This document shows positions 56,473-63,603 of a DNA stretch of 64,000 bases, piece by piece. This DNA is from Micromonospora sp. WMMD812 (GTDB lineage: Bacteria > Actinomycetota > Actinomycetes > Mycobacteriales > Micromonosporaceae), in assembly GCF_027497215.1 (NCBI RefSeq), contig NZ_CP114904.1, forward strand, positions 2,440,001 to 2,504,000, written 5' to 3'. Below the pieces are notes generated by a model, which made no database searches, had not been told where the DNA came from, and was given only the letters and a program-made list of their open reading frames with translations. Every line of letters begins with the position of its first letter. The first letter of the stretch is position 1. The position numbers and the translations under genes are program-made.

Positions 56473-58188
56473 ATGCGTGGTGACCTGGTCCGGAAGCTGA
56501 TCGCGCGCTGCCTGAGCATCGGGCTGGCCGTGTTGGCCTTCCTCGTCGTGGCCCTCACCGGGGCGACCGGCTGGGGGTTGGCGCTGGCAGTGGCCGCCCT
56601 CGGCGCCGCCGCCGCGGAACGGCGGATCCGCCCGGGTGCGGACACCGCCGCCGAGACGACGCTGATCGCCGCCGCCGTCCTGGTCGGGTACGCCCGGCGG
56701 CTGGACGGCGGATTCGACCCCGCGCTGGCCGCCACCGCGCTGGTGCTGCTGGGGCTGGTGCTGCTCGTCGGGCCGCTGCGACAGGCCGGCAACCTGGAGA
56801 TCCGCGCGGCCAACCTGCCGGTGCGGTCCTGGGCGCCGCTGGTCGCCACGCACCTCGGCGGCGTGCTGCTCGGGCTCCTCGCCGCCGTCGCGCTGGCCGC
56901 CGCGGCGACCCTGCCGGCCGTCGTCGCCCTGGTGGCGGCCCTGCTGGTCGGTGCCGGGGCCGGGGCGGTCGCGCTCGACCTGGCCCGGCGCCGGCTCCGG
57001 CCACCCGCCGGCGGCGGCGCGGTGGGTCGGGCGCTGCGCCGGCACGAGCCCGAGTTCCTGCTCTACTTCTCCGCCCCGCCCGGGTCGGAGTACCAGGTCA
57101 CCATGTGGCTGCCGTACCTGGAACGGATCGGCCGGCCGTTCGTGGTGCTGCTCCGCGAGCCCGAGTTCCTGGCCCCGGTCGCCGCGGCGACCACCGCGCC
57201 GGTGGTCTACTGCCCGACCCTGCGCGCGATGGACGAGGCGCTGGCGCCGAGCCTGAAGGTGGCCTTCTACGTCAACCACGGCGCCAAGAACAGCCACTGC
57301 ATCCGGTTCACCCAGCTCACCCACATCCAGCTGCACCACGGCGACAGCGACAAGGCGCCGAGCGCCAACCCGGTCTCCGCGATCTTCGACCGGATCTTCG
57401 TGGCCGGGCCGGCGGCGATCGAGCGCTACGCCCGGGCCGGGGTGGACATCCCGGCGGAGAAGTTCGTGGTGGTGGGCCGCCCGCAGGTCGAGTCCATCGG
57501 GGTACGCCCGGAGCCGCTGCCCGCCGGAGCGCCCCGGACGGTGCTCTACACCCCGACCTGGACCGGGCACCACGCCGACGCGGACTACTGCTCGCTGCCG
57601 GTGGCCGAACCGCTGCTGCGGCGACTGCTCGACCGGGGGGCGACGGTGATCCTGCGCGCCCACCCGTACACCGCCCAGAACCCGGCCTCGGCCCGACAGC
57701 TGGGCCGGCTGACCGAGCTGCTGGCGGCGGACCGCGCGCGGACCGGCCGGCCGCACGTCTGGGGCGCGGCCGCCAGCCGGGATCTCAGCCTGGTGGAGTG
57801 CGTGAACCGCTCGGACGCGTTGATCTCCGACGTCTCCGGGGTGATCTCGGACTACCTGTACTCCGGCAAGCCCTTCGCGGTGACCGACATGGGTGCCGAG
57901 GGCGACCGGTTCCCCGAGCGGTTCCCGCTGGCCGGGGCGGGCTACGTGCTGCGCCGGGACATGACCAATCTGGATGAGGTGCTGGACCGGCTGCTCGGCG
58001 CCGACCCGCTGGCGCCGGAGCGTTGGGCCACCCGGCGGCGCTACCTCGGCGACTTCCCGGCCGCGTCGTACGCCGACGCGTTCCTGGACGCCGCACGGCG
58101 GGAGCTGGAGCCGGGCTGGAGCCCGCCGGCCCCGCGGATCGCCCCGCCCGTGGAGCCGGACGCGGCGCCCCTGTCCCCCACCGCCTGA
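56473..58188 (+). CDS. Membrane-anchored TagF/TarL-like polyol-phosphate transferase
   Basis: This 571-residue paralogue of the protein at 48084 has four to six N-terminal hydrophobic segments (residues 14-165) and the glycerophosphotransferase-type domain (LHHGDSDKAPSANPVSAIFD; VLYTPTWTGHHAD; ILRAHPYTAQNPASARQ; LISDVSGVISDYLYSGKPF). It is 42 bp downstream of the Bcs1-like gene and surely cotranscribed with it, so a CDP-ribitol donor is likely. Two related polymerases suggest one primes and one extends, as in teichoic acid synthesis. ATG follows CGGAG. A Pro-rich tail ends the protein. Confidence 0.85.
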   Translation: MRGDLVRKLIARCLSIGLAVLAFLVVALTGATGWGLALAVAALGAAAAERRIRPGADTAAETTLIAAAVLVGYARRLDGGFDPALAATALVLLGLVLLVGPLRQAGNLEIRAANLPVRSWAPLVATHLGGVLLGLLAAVALAAAATLPAVVALVAALLVGAGAGAVALDLARRRLRPPAGGGAVGRALRRHEPEFLLYFSAPPGSEYQVTMWLPYLERIGRPFVVLLREPEFLAPVAAATTAPVVYCPTLRAMDEALAPSLKVAFYVNHGAKNSHCIRFTQLTHIQLHHGDSDKAPSANPVSAIFDRIFVAGPAAIERYARAGVDIPAEKFVVVGRPQVESIGVRPEPLPAGAPRTVLYTPTWTGHHADADYCSLPVAEPLLRRLLDRGATVILRAHPYTAQNPASARQLGRLTELLAADRARTGRPHVWGAAASRDLSLVECVNRSDALISDVSGVISDYLYSGKPFAVTDMGAEGDRFPERFPLAGAGYVLRRDMTNLDEVLDRLLGADPLAPERWATRRRYLGDFPAASYADAFLDAARRELEPGWSPPAPRIAPPVEPDAAPLSPTA

Positions 58189-58200
58189 GCCGTCGCCTCC

Positions 58201-58241
58201 CCGAGCTGGCGGCCGCCGCAGAGCGGTGGCCGCCGGCTCGG
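58201..58241. terminator. Near-perfect 19-bp bidirectional hairpin
   Basis: The arms at 58201-58219 and 58223-58241 pair at every position (two G-T wobbles) around a three-base AGA loop. It lies between convergent genes ending at 58188 and 58250 and should stop transcription from both sides. Confidence 0.8.
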
Positions 58242-58249
58242 GGCGCGGC

Positions 58250-58996
58250 TCAGCGGTACGGGTCGGCCAGCGCGAGCACCGCGGCCGGGTCCTCGACGTG
58301 GGCGTTGTGCCCGAGCCCGGGCAGGGTGGCCACCGGCACGCCCAACTCCTTGAGCTGTGCGTCGGTGACCATCGGGTCGTGTTCGCCCCGGGCGAGCAGG
58401 ACCGGCACGTCCGTGGCGGCCAGCAGGGCCGGCAGGTTCGGCTCGCCCACCGCGAACGCCCCCGGGTCCATCGCCAGCCGCCACCGCCCGTCGACCTGGC
58501 GCAGCCCGCCCTCGACCACCGGGTGGTCCGGGGCGAGCAGCCCGGCCAGGCCGGAGACGCGCAGGTAGCGGCGGGCCGCCTCGTCCCGGCTGGCGAACCA
58601 GGTGACCGGGCGGTCGGCGAGGTCGCGGGCCTTGGCCAGCTCGGCCTCCGACCAGACGGCCTTGATGCCGAGGCCGATCACCGCGTCCACGGGCAGCCCG
58701 CCGGCGCGGGCGGCCAGGGCCAGACCGACCACCCCACCGAGCGAGTGCCCCAACACGACCAGGCGGTCCGTCGGCGCGAGCGCGGTGGCGACCCGGTCGG
58801 CCAGTGCGGCGAAGGAGTACCCCGGCAGCGGCGGCGCCCAGCCGTGGCCGGCGAGGTCCGGCGCCAGCCACCGGCCCGGCCACCAACGTTCGAGCAGCGG
58901 CGCCCAGGGCAGCCACACCTCACCCGTGGCGCCCATGCCGTGCAGGAGCACCAGGACGGGCGGGCGGTCGGCGCGGGCGCGGGTGTCATCGACCAT
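58250..58996 (-). CDS. Alpha/beta hydrolase
   Basis: This 248-residue alpha/beta-fold hydrolase has the oxyanion HGMG motif (VLVLLHGMGATGEVWLPW), the nucleophile elbow VVLGHSLGGVVG, an acid in LLARGEHDPMV and the catalytic His in GLGHNAHVEDP. There is no signal peptide, so it is cytosolic. It could be an esterase, lipase-like or C-C hydrolase; the substrate cannot be inferred. ATG at 58996 has no clear ribosome-binding site; CAGACT lies seven bases upstream, a weak leaderless match. Confidence 0.87.
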   Translation of the reverse strand: MVDDTRARADRPPVLVLLHGMGATGEVWLPWAPLLERWWPGRWLAPDLAGHGWAPPLPGYSFAALADRVATALAPTDRLVVLGHSLGGVVGLALAARAGGLPVDAVIGLGIKAVWSEAELAKARDLADRPVTWFASRDEAARRYLRVSGLAGLLAPDHPVVEGGLRQVDGRWRLAMDPGAFAVGEPNLPALLAATDVPVLLARGEHDPMVTDAQLKELGVPVATLPGLGHNAHVEDPAAVLALADPYR

Positions 58997-59142
58997 GAAC
59001 CGCAGTCTGCCACCGGGCCGGCGCGTCGGGCGAGAGGCGGCCGGCAGATGGCGGGTAGCGCATCCGACATCGGGCGGCGCGGAAACGACATCGGGCGCCG
59101 GCCCCCGTGCGGGGTGCCGGCGCCCGACGGAGGCGCGGACGG

Positions 59143-59973
59143 TCAGGCGGAGTAGCCGCGGCTGGTCATCCAGTTCGCCAGGTCGATGGTGGTGATCCAG
59201 TACGACGGGAGCGCCGGGTTCGCCGAGTCGGCGATCTTGACGGTCCGGCCGTTGTCCCGGTAGCCGACCACGGCGATGTAGTGCCCGCCCGAGAAGGAGT
59301 GCCAGCCACCGTTGGTGTCGGTGGCGTCGCCGACGATGTTCGCGACCACGCCGCGCCCGTCGGTGATCGCGTTGACCACGTCGGCCTGGAGCTGGTCCAT
59401 CTGGGCCGGGCTCGGCGCGTTCGGGAACATCCGGGTCCGGTACGGGTTGCCCTTGACGACGGCGTTCAACACGCGGGTGGTGTCCTCGGCGGAGTTGGTG
59501 CCCATCTCGGTGGTGCCGAGCTGGGCGGCCAGGTCGTCCTGGCTCCGGTCGACGCCGGCGGCGCTGAGCGCGTTACGGGTGGCGGCCGGGCCGCAGTAGA
59601 AGTAGGTCGTCTGCGCCTGGTAGTCGTAGTCCAGGATCTTGCTGGCCGGCGGCTTCGGCGGCTCCGGCTTGCGGGTCAGGTCCGGGTCGGCGGCCTTCTT
59701 CGCGGCGGGCGACGCGCTCGACGACGGGGCGCTGGTCGACGGGGAGCCGCTGGCCGAGGGGGTGGTGCGCTCCTGGCCGCGGGAGGCGACGGTGTCGCTG
59801 CGCAGCTCGGCGACGGCGGCCGAGGCCTGCTGGGTGGCGGGCGCGTCGTCGGCGGTGCTGAGCAGCGCGCCGGTGCTGGACGCGATCACCAGCGCCGCGG
59901 CGGACGCCGCGACGACCTGGAACGGACGCTGGGTGGCGAGACGGCGAAGCTGGCGCTTCAGGGTGTGCTTCAC
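59143..59973 (-). CDS. Secreted C39-like cysteine peptidase under c-di-AMP riboswitch
   Basis: This 276-residue exported protein has an N-terminal signal or anchor (FQVVAASAAALVIASSTGAL, about residues 18-37), a Ser/Pro/Thr-rich linker (about 60-110) and a C-terminal papain-like C39-type domain. The catalytic Cys is in TYFYCGPAATRNALS, the His in SGGHYIAVVGYRDN and the Asp in KIADSANPALPSYW. Exported C39-like proteins of actinomycetes are thought to act on wall peptides, but no substrate is shown here. GTG at 59973 follows GGAGG. Its leader of about 420 nt contains a c-di-AMP riboswitch, a small ORF and a hairpin. Confidence 0.85.
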   Translation of the reverse strand: MKHTLKRQLRRLATQRPFQVVAASAAALVIASSTGALLSTADDAPATQQASAAVAELRSDTVASRGQERTTPSASGSPSTSAPSSSASPAAKKAADPDLTRKPEPPKPPASKILDYDYQAQTTYFYCGPAATRNALSAAGVDRSQDDLAAQLGTTEMGTNSAEDTTRVLNAVVKGNPYRTRMFPNAPSPAQMDQLQADVVNAITDGRGVVANIVGDATDTNGGWHSFSGGHYIAVVGYRDNGRTVKIADSANPALPSYWITTIDLANWMTSRGYSA

Positions 59974-60083
59974 AAGATCCTCCACGGGCTCAGGGGGAGA
60001 GCGGTGCACCGCGCCGGAGCCGGGACATGGGCAGGCGCGACCGCGCGGACGTCGTCCGCGGGTGGTGGACCGCTCAGGGGAAG

Positions 60084-60101
60084 CGCCCGGTGGCCCGGGC
60101 G
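60084..60101 (-). terminator. Hairpin in the peptidase leader (candidate expression platform)
   Basis: CGCCCGG and CCGGGCG pair perfectly around a four-base loop, 20 bases past the small ORF and about 110 bases before the peptidase start. It is a candidate riboswitch-controlled terminator. Confidence 0.45.
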
Positions 60102-60120
60102 GAAAGGGCGGCTGCCGGGA

Positions 60121-60207
60121 TCAGCTCGCCGTCACGGGACGGGCGAGCGTCGGCACCGCGATGCCGTGGAGGGGCGGGGACCAGCGGGGGATGAAAGGGT
60201 GCTGCAC
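60121..60207 (-). CDS. 28-residue leader ORF between riboswitch and peptidase
   Basis: A GTG-started ORF of 28 codons (VQHPFIPRWSPPLHGI at its start) has AAGGAG ten bases upstream and begins 17 bases after the riboswitch aptamer. It ends before the hairpin described above. It may be a translated leader peptide that couples ribosome position to folding, or simply chance; the ribosome-binding site is the main support. Confidence 0.35.
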   Translation of the reverse strand: MQHPFIPRWSPPLHGIAVPTLARPVTAS

Positions 60208-60223
60208 GAGGATGGAACTCCTT

Positions 60224-60353
60224 CCGACACCGCCTACCGGGTTAGCTGACGGATTCGGGCGGGAAGATCGCCCTACCGCGGGCTGTGGCTCGCGGATTCA
60301 CCCCGGACGTACTTATGGGTCCCCGGCTCGTGGATCACGATTAGGCGGGTCGG
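60224..60353 (-). promoter_or_regulatory. c-di-AMP riboswitch (ydaO-yuaA class)
   Basis: On the minus strand the aptamer shows the conserved blocks of the ydaO class in order: GAGCCGGGGACCC, then GGGGTGAATCC, then CGGTAGGGCGA, and finally CCCGAATCCGTCAGCTAACC. The P1 helix pairs CCGCCTA with TAGGCGG (60342-60348 with 60230-60236). In actinobacteria this class binds cyclic di-AMP and usually turns off wall-remodelling genes; here it precedes the C39 peptidase gene. Confidence 0.92.
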
Positions 60354-60397
60354 CGCGGCGTCGCCTCTTGCGATCGATTACCGCACCGGACGGGCCG

Positions 60398-60426
60398 ACA
60401 CTACTGGTCGGTACTCACCCTGCCAA
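60398..60426 (-). promoter_or_regulatory. Promoter TTGGCA-N17-TAGTGT for the riboswitch transcript
   Basis: On the minus strand a near-consensus -35 (60421-60426) and -10 (60398-60403) are 17 bases apart, placing transcription start near 60391, just ahead of the aptamer. This is the best housekeeping-type promoter in the window. Confidence 0.7.
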
Positions 60427-60612
60427 CCCCATCTCACCTGCGTAAACGTCGATCATGGAAATCTTTTCCGTGCGTACGGACACTGTCGTGCCTCAATGGG
60501 ACAGGCAGTTCTCGTGGCACCCGAGGGCGACAACCGGACGGGTCGTCGGCAACCTCGCCGGAATCGGCCCGGAATTGGTGCGCCCTGTACCGGCTGACCG
60601 TTTCCACCGATC

Positions 60613-60628
60613 TGTGACCGGGCTCACG
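60613..60628. promoter_or_regulatory. Crp-like palindrome TGTGA-N6-TCACG
   Basis: The site matches the Crp/Fnr half-site pattern with one end base different (TCACG for TCACA). It lies about 220 bp upstream of the inferred start of the riboswitch transcript and 15 bp past the stop of the next gene. The 216 bp between it and the promoter hold nothing else recognisable. Confidence 0.4.
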
Positions 60629-60642
60629 GAACATCCCCGCCG

Positions 60643-61413
60643 TCAACCCACCCGGGCCGGACGCCAACGCCGCGCGGCGGCCGGGCGCGGTGCCGCGGGC
60701 TCCCGGCGGGCCGCCGGGACCCGGAGCGGCCGAAGGCGGGCCGTCGCCGCGTACGCCTCGGCGGCGAGGCTACGTGCCGCCTCGGCGGCCAACTCCGCGG
60801 CCCGCCACGCCGCGCGCTCCCGCTCCGCCGCGGCCCGGTAGTCGGCCCGCCTGCCGTCCCGGAGCATCCGTGCCAGCAGCACCTCCTGCTCGACCGGGTG
60901 CCGGCGGGCGTCCCAGCCGTTGCGGTGGCCGAACACGTCACCGAGCTGCCGCAGGGTCAGATCCCCGCGCCAGTGCGCGGCCGTGGCAGCCCGGTGCAGG
61001 TACCGCTCCCTCGCCGCGTACTCGGCCGGTGTGCGGGGGGTCCGAGGCGTCGGCAGGGCAGCCGCGCCGGCGAACCGCCGGGCAGCGCTCTCCGCCGCGT
61101 CGTACGCCGCCCAGGCCCGCTCGGCGTCGGTCTGGGCGGCCAGCCAGTCGGCCCGGCGGCGACGGGCGGTCTGCGCGGCCCCGGCCGCCGCGACGGCCAC
61201 CTCCTCGGCGTACCGGGACAGGTCGGCGGCCTCGGTCTCGGCCAGCTCCCGGTCGCTCGGCCCCCCGGCGGACGGGCCGTCGTCCGGGCGGTCGCGGTGC
61301 GGGCGCGCCGCCAGCACGGTGAGCACGGTCAGCGCGAGCACCAGCAGGGCCGACCAGATGGCGGCGGCCTGCGGCACCTCGATCAGAAACTGGTAGAGAA
61401 CGGTCTTCTCCAT
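60643..61413 (-). CDS. Membrane-anchored Ala/Arg-rich hypothetical protein
   Basis: This 256-residue protein has one N-terminal membrane segment (about residues 15-36: AAAIWSALLVLALTVLTVLA) and a long cytosolic part dominated by Ala/Arg/Glu helices that may form coiled coil (residues 55-120 and 180-235). A short globular-looking segment lies between (HWRGDLTLRQLGDVFGHRNG). ATG follows GAGGTG. No family was recognised. Confidence 0.65.
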   Translation of the reverse strand: MEKTVLYQFLIEVPQAAAIWSALLVLALTVLTVLAARPHRDRPDDGPSAGGPSDRELAETEAADLSRYAEEVAVAAAGAAQTARRRRADWLAAQTDAERAWAAYDAAESAARRFAGAAALPTPRTPRTPAEYAARERYLHRAATAAHWRGDLTLRQLGDVFGHRNGWDARRHPVEQEVLLARMLRDGRRADYRAAAERERAAWRAAELAAEAARSLAAEAYAATARLRPLRVPAARREPAAPRPAAARRWRPARVG

Positions 61414-61550
61414 GGCGGCACCTCACGGGCTGCGGATGCGGGGGAACCGCACGACCACCGGCGCTCGGGCGGGTGCGGAGCACGAGGGAGGCCGGGGGTG
61501 CGGTGGGCAGGGTTCGACAGGTACGGCGGGAGAACGTTCCCGCGGACGGG

Positions 61551-61970
61551 TCAGGCGGCCGGCGGCGCGCGCGGCGCCCGGACGGCCGGGGCGGGCGCGT
61601 GCGGCGCCCGCTGCTGGGCCGCGACGGCGGACGCCGGTGCCGGTGCGGCGGCCACCGCGGGGAGCCCGCCGGGGAGGGCGTCGACCTGGGCGTGGACCAC
61701 GCCGGGCCGGGCGTCGGCCGGCGCGTGCGGCGGGACCGCCGTGCCCGGACCGGCGGTGCGGGCCAGCTCGACACTGGCGCACGGCAGCGGACCGCCGGGT
61801 GTGGACGGTCGCCCGCCGACAGTCACCGGCGGCGCCTCGGGTGCCGCCGATGCCGCCGGTGCCGTCGCCGCCCCGAGGGTCAGCGCGCCGGCGACGGCGA
61901 GGCTGGTCAGCAGCCGCGTCGCCCACCGCGCCACCCACCACAGGGGACAGGTGAGCGCGACGGGAAGCAC
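61551..61970 (-). CDS. Small secreted hypothetical protein
   Basis: This 139-residue protein has an N-terminal signal peptide (RLLTSLAVAGALTLGAATAP, cleavage near ASAAPE) and a low-complexity Ala/Pro-rich mature part with no recognised domain. GTG at 61970 is supported by TAGCGT six bases upstream. Composition is close to what random GC-rich frames give, so the promoter geometry and signal peptide are the main evidence that it is a gene. Confidence 0.5.
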   Translation of the reverse strand: MLPVALTCPLWWVARWATRLLTSLAVAGALTLGAATAPAASAAPEAPPVTVGGRPSTPGGPLPCASVELARTAGPGTAVPPHAPADARPGVVHAQVDALPGGLPAVAAAPAPASAVAAQQRAPHAPAPAVRAPRAPPAA

Positions 61971-61976
61971 GTGACC

Positions 61977-61982
61977 ACGCTA
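61977..61982 (-). promoter_or_regulatory. -10 element TAGCGT, leaderless geometry
   Basis: On the minus strand TAGCGT-N6-GTG, identical in hexamer and spacing to the glgC start. Confidence 0.5.
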
Positions 61983-62061
61983 CCGTCGGTGCCGCCTCGT
62001 CGCATCGGTGCCGGGCGTGTCGGATTCGCCGCGCCGAGGGCTCCGACCAGCGTGGACGGCG

Positions 62062-63390
62062 TCAGCGCGTGTCGGCGTACGCCGCCCGTTCGTCGGCTGT
62101 GACGACTCCCCCGCGAGGGGCCGGCACGGCGGGCGGGCCGGCCTGGTCGGTGGGCGTCCGGCCCGACACCCCCGACTCGGCCGGATCGGCGGGCGCGGCC
62201 GGCGTCCGGGCCGGCGTGGCCGACTCGCCGGAGCCGGCGGGCGGCCCGGCCGTGCCGAGCGGGACCGTGCCCGGCCCGCCGGTCGGGCGGGACCGGCGTG
62301 GCGCGAGCCGGCGCATCATCGGCGTCTCGACGTAGCGGTGCAACACTCCGGCGAGCAGCAGGTTCAGCAGCAGGAACCCGAGGACGACGGCGGGACCCCA
62401 CCACCCGGGCAGGCCGCCGCCCCAGTCACCGGTCAGCCGCAGCACGGTCATCATGACGAAGACGTGCACCAGGTAGAAGGCGAACGACACCTCGCCGAGC
62501 CAGACCATCGTCCGGGACCGCCACGGCGAGCGCAGGCCACGTACGTCGGCGTCGGCCGCCGCGGCGATGACCAGGACGTACGCGACGGACAGCAGCGCGG
62601 CCCAGAACTCGGCGCGGATCCAGCCGGAGGCGACGACCCAGGTGGCGACGAAGAGGACGGTGGCGAGCGGGAGCCGCGGTCCAACCCAGCGGCCGCGGCG
62701 CATCAGCTCGGCGGCGGCCACGCCCATCCAGAACTCCAGCGACCGCGTCAGCGGGAAGACCTGGGTGAACCACCAGCGGTCGGCCTCGGGGACCAGTGTC
62801 TGGGCCGGCCAGAGCGCCAGGATCAGCAGCGGCACGGCGACCACCACGGCCCAGAGCAGCCCGGGGCGGGCCCGGCGCACGAACGGCAGCGCCAGCGGAA
62901 GGCAGAGGTAGAAGAAGAACTCGCAGGAGAGCGACCAGCTGACCGTGTTGACGCTGTAGAAGTAGCCGGGCGTCGGGTTCCACGCCTGGATGAGCAGCAG
63001 GTTCTGCACCGCGGCGCCGGGGTTCACCGGATCGGCCAACCAGAGACCGACCAGCAGGACGAGCGCCCAGAGCACGAGGTGGTTGGGGTAGATCTTGGCG
63101 AACCGGCGGCGCCAGAAGTCCCGCCGCCGCTCCCCCGGCCGGGCCGACCAGACCAGCACGAACCCGCTGAGGATGAAGAAGAACTGCACCCCGGAGAGGC
63201 CGAGGGTGAACACGTGACCGACCACGCCCTGGTAGTCGGGCTCGGCGATGATCCGCATCGTGCCGGCGTGGAAGCCGAAGACCAGCAGCGCGGCGATCCA
63301 GCGCAGCCCGGTGAGCGAGGGCAACCGGACGGGCCGCGGGCCACCGCGGGCGGGCTGCTCCGGCGGCGCCGCCGTGGGTGCACCCGTCAT
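62062..63390 (-). CDS. Acyltransferase-3 (OafA/YrhL-like) membrane protein
   Basis: This 442-residue protein has about ten membrane segments of the acyltransferase-3 family. It opens with LPSLTGLRWIAALLVFGFHAG (catalytic-type His) and contains LSGVQFFFILSGFVLVW, RRFAKIYPNHLVLW and WSLSCEFFFYLCLPLAL. These enzymes O-acylate extracytoplasmic glycans or lipids. The last 75 residues are a soluble Pro/Ala/Thr-rich tail. ATG at 63390 follows a G-rich GGGGGGT site. It may decorate one of the surface polymers made in this window. Confidence 0.88.
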   Translation of the reverse strand: MTGAPTAAPPEQPARGGPRPVRLPSLTGLRWIAALLVFGFHAGTMRIIAEPDYQGVVGHVFTLGLSGVQFFFILSGFVLVWSARPGERRRDFWRRRFAKIYPNHLVLWALVLLVGLWLADPVNPGAAVQNLLLIQAWNPTPGYFYSVNTVSWSLSCEFFFYLCLPLALPFVRRARPGLLWAVVVAVPLLILALWPAQTLVPEADRWWFTQVFPLTRSLEFWMGVAAAELMRRGRWVGPRLPLATVLFVATWVVASGWIRAEFWAALLSVAYVLVIAAAADADVRGLRSPWRSRTMVWLGEVSFAFYLVHVFVMMTVLRLTGDWGGGLPGWWGPAVVLGFLLLNLLLAGVLHRYVETPMMRRLAPRRSRPTGGPGTVPLGTAGPPAGSGESATPARTPAAPADPAESGVSGRTPTDQAGPPAVPAPRGGVVTADERAAYADTR

Positions 63391-63576
63391 GCCCGACCCC
63401 CCGCACGCCGCGTCACCAGCACGTCGTCTCCTCCCGCGGTTCGCTGACCGGGCCGGGACGCCGCCCGGTCCCGATCGATGCCGTCCGTTCGGGCACCCTA
63501 CCCGGCCGCTTCGGGGATGCCGGTCGGCCGGGTGGACGACGGTGGCGCGCGGGTGTGCGGGAGTTGTCGCGTGGCC

Positions 63577-63600
63577 TAATATCTCGGGACCTGGAGGTGA
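63577..63600 (+). promoter_or_regulatory. -10 TAATAT and Shine-Dalgarno GGAGGTGA for the last gene
   Basis: TAATAT (63577-63582) and GGAGGTGA (63593-63600) precede ATG at 63604. No matching -35 was found. The SD favours this ATG over the in-frame ATG at 63679. Confidence 0.4.
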
Positions 63601-63603
63601 TCG

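Noticed and set aside
60455..60841. A 128-codon plus-strand frame upstream of the riboswitch
   Set aside because: Its second half is antisense to the hypothetical gene at 60643-61413 and it shows no family features.
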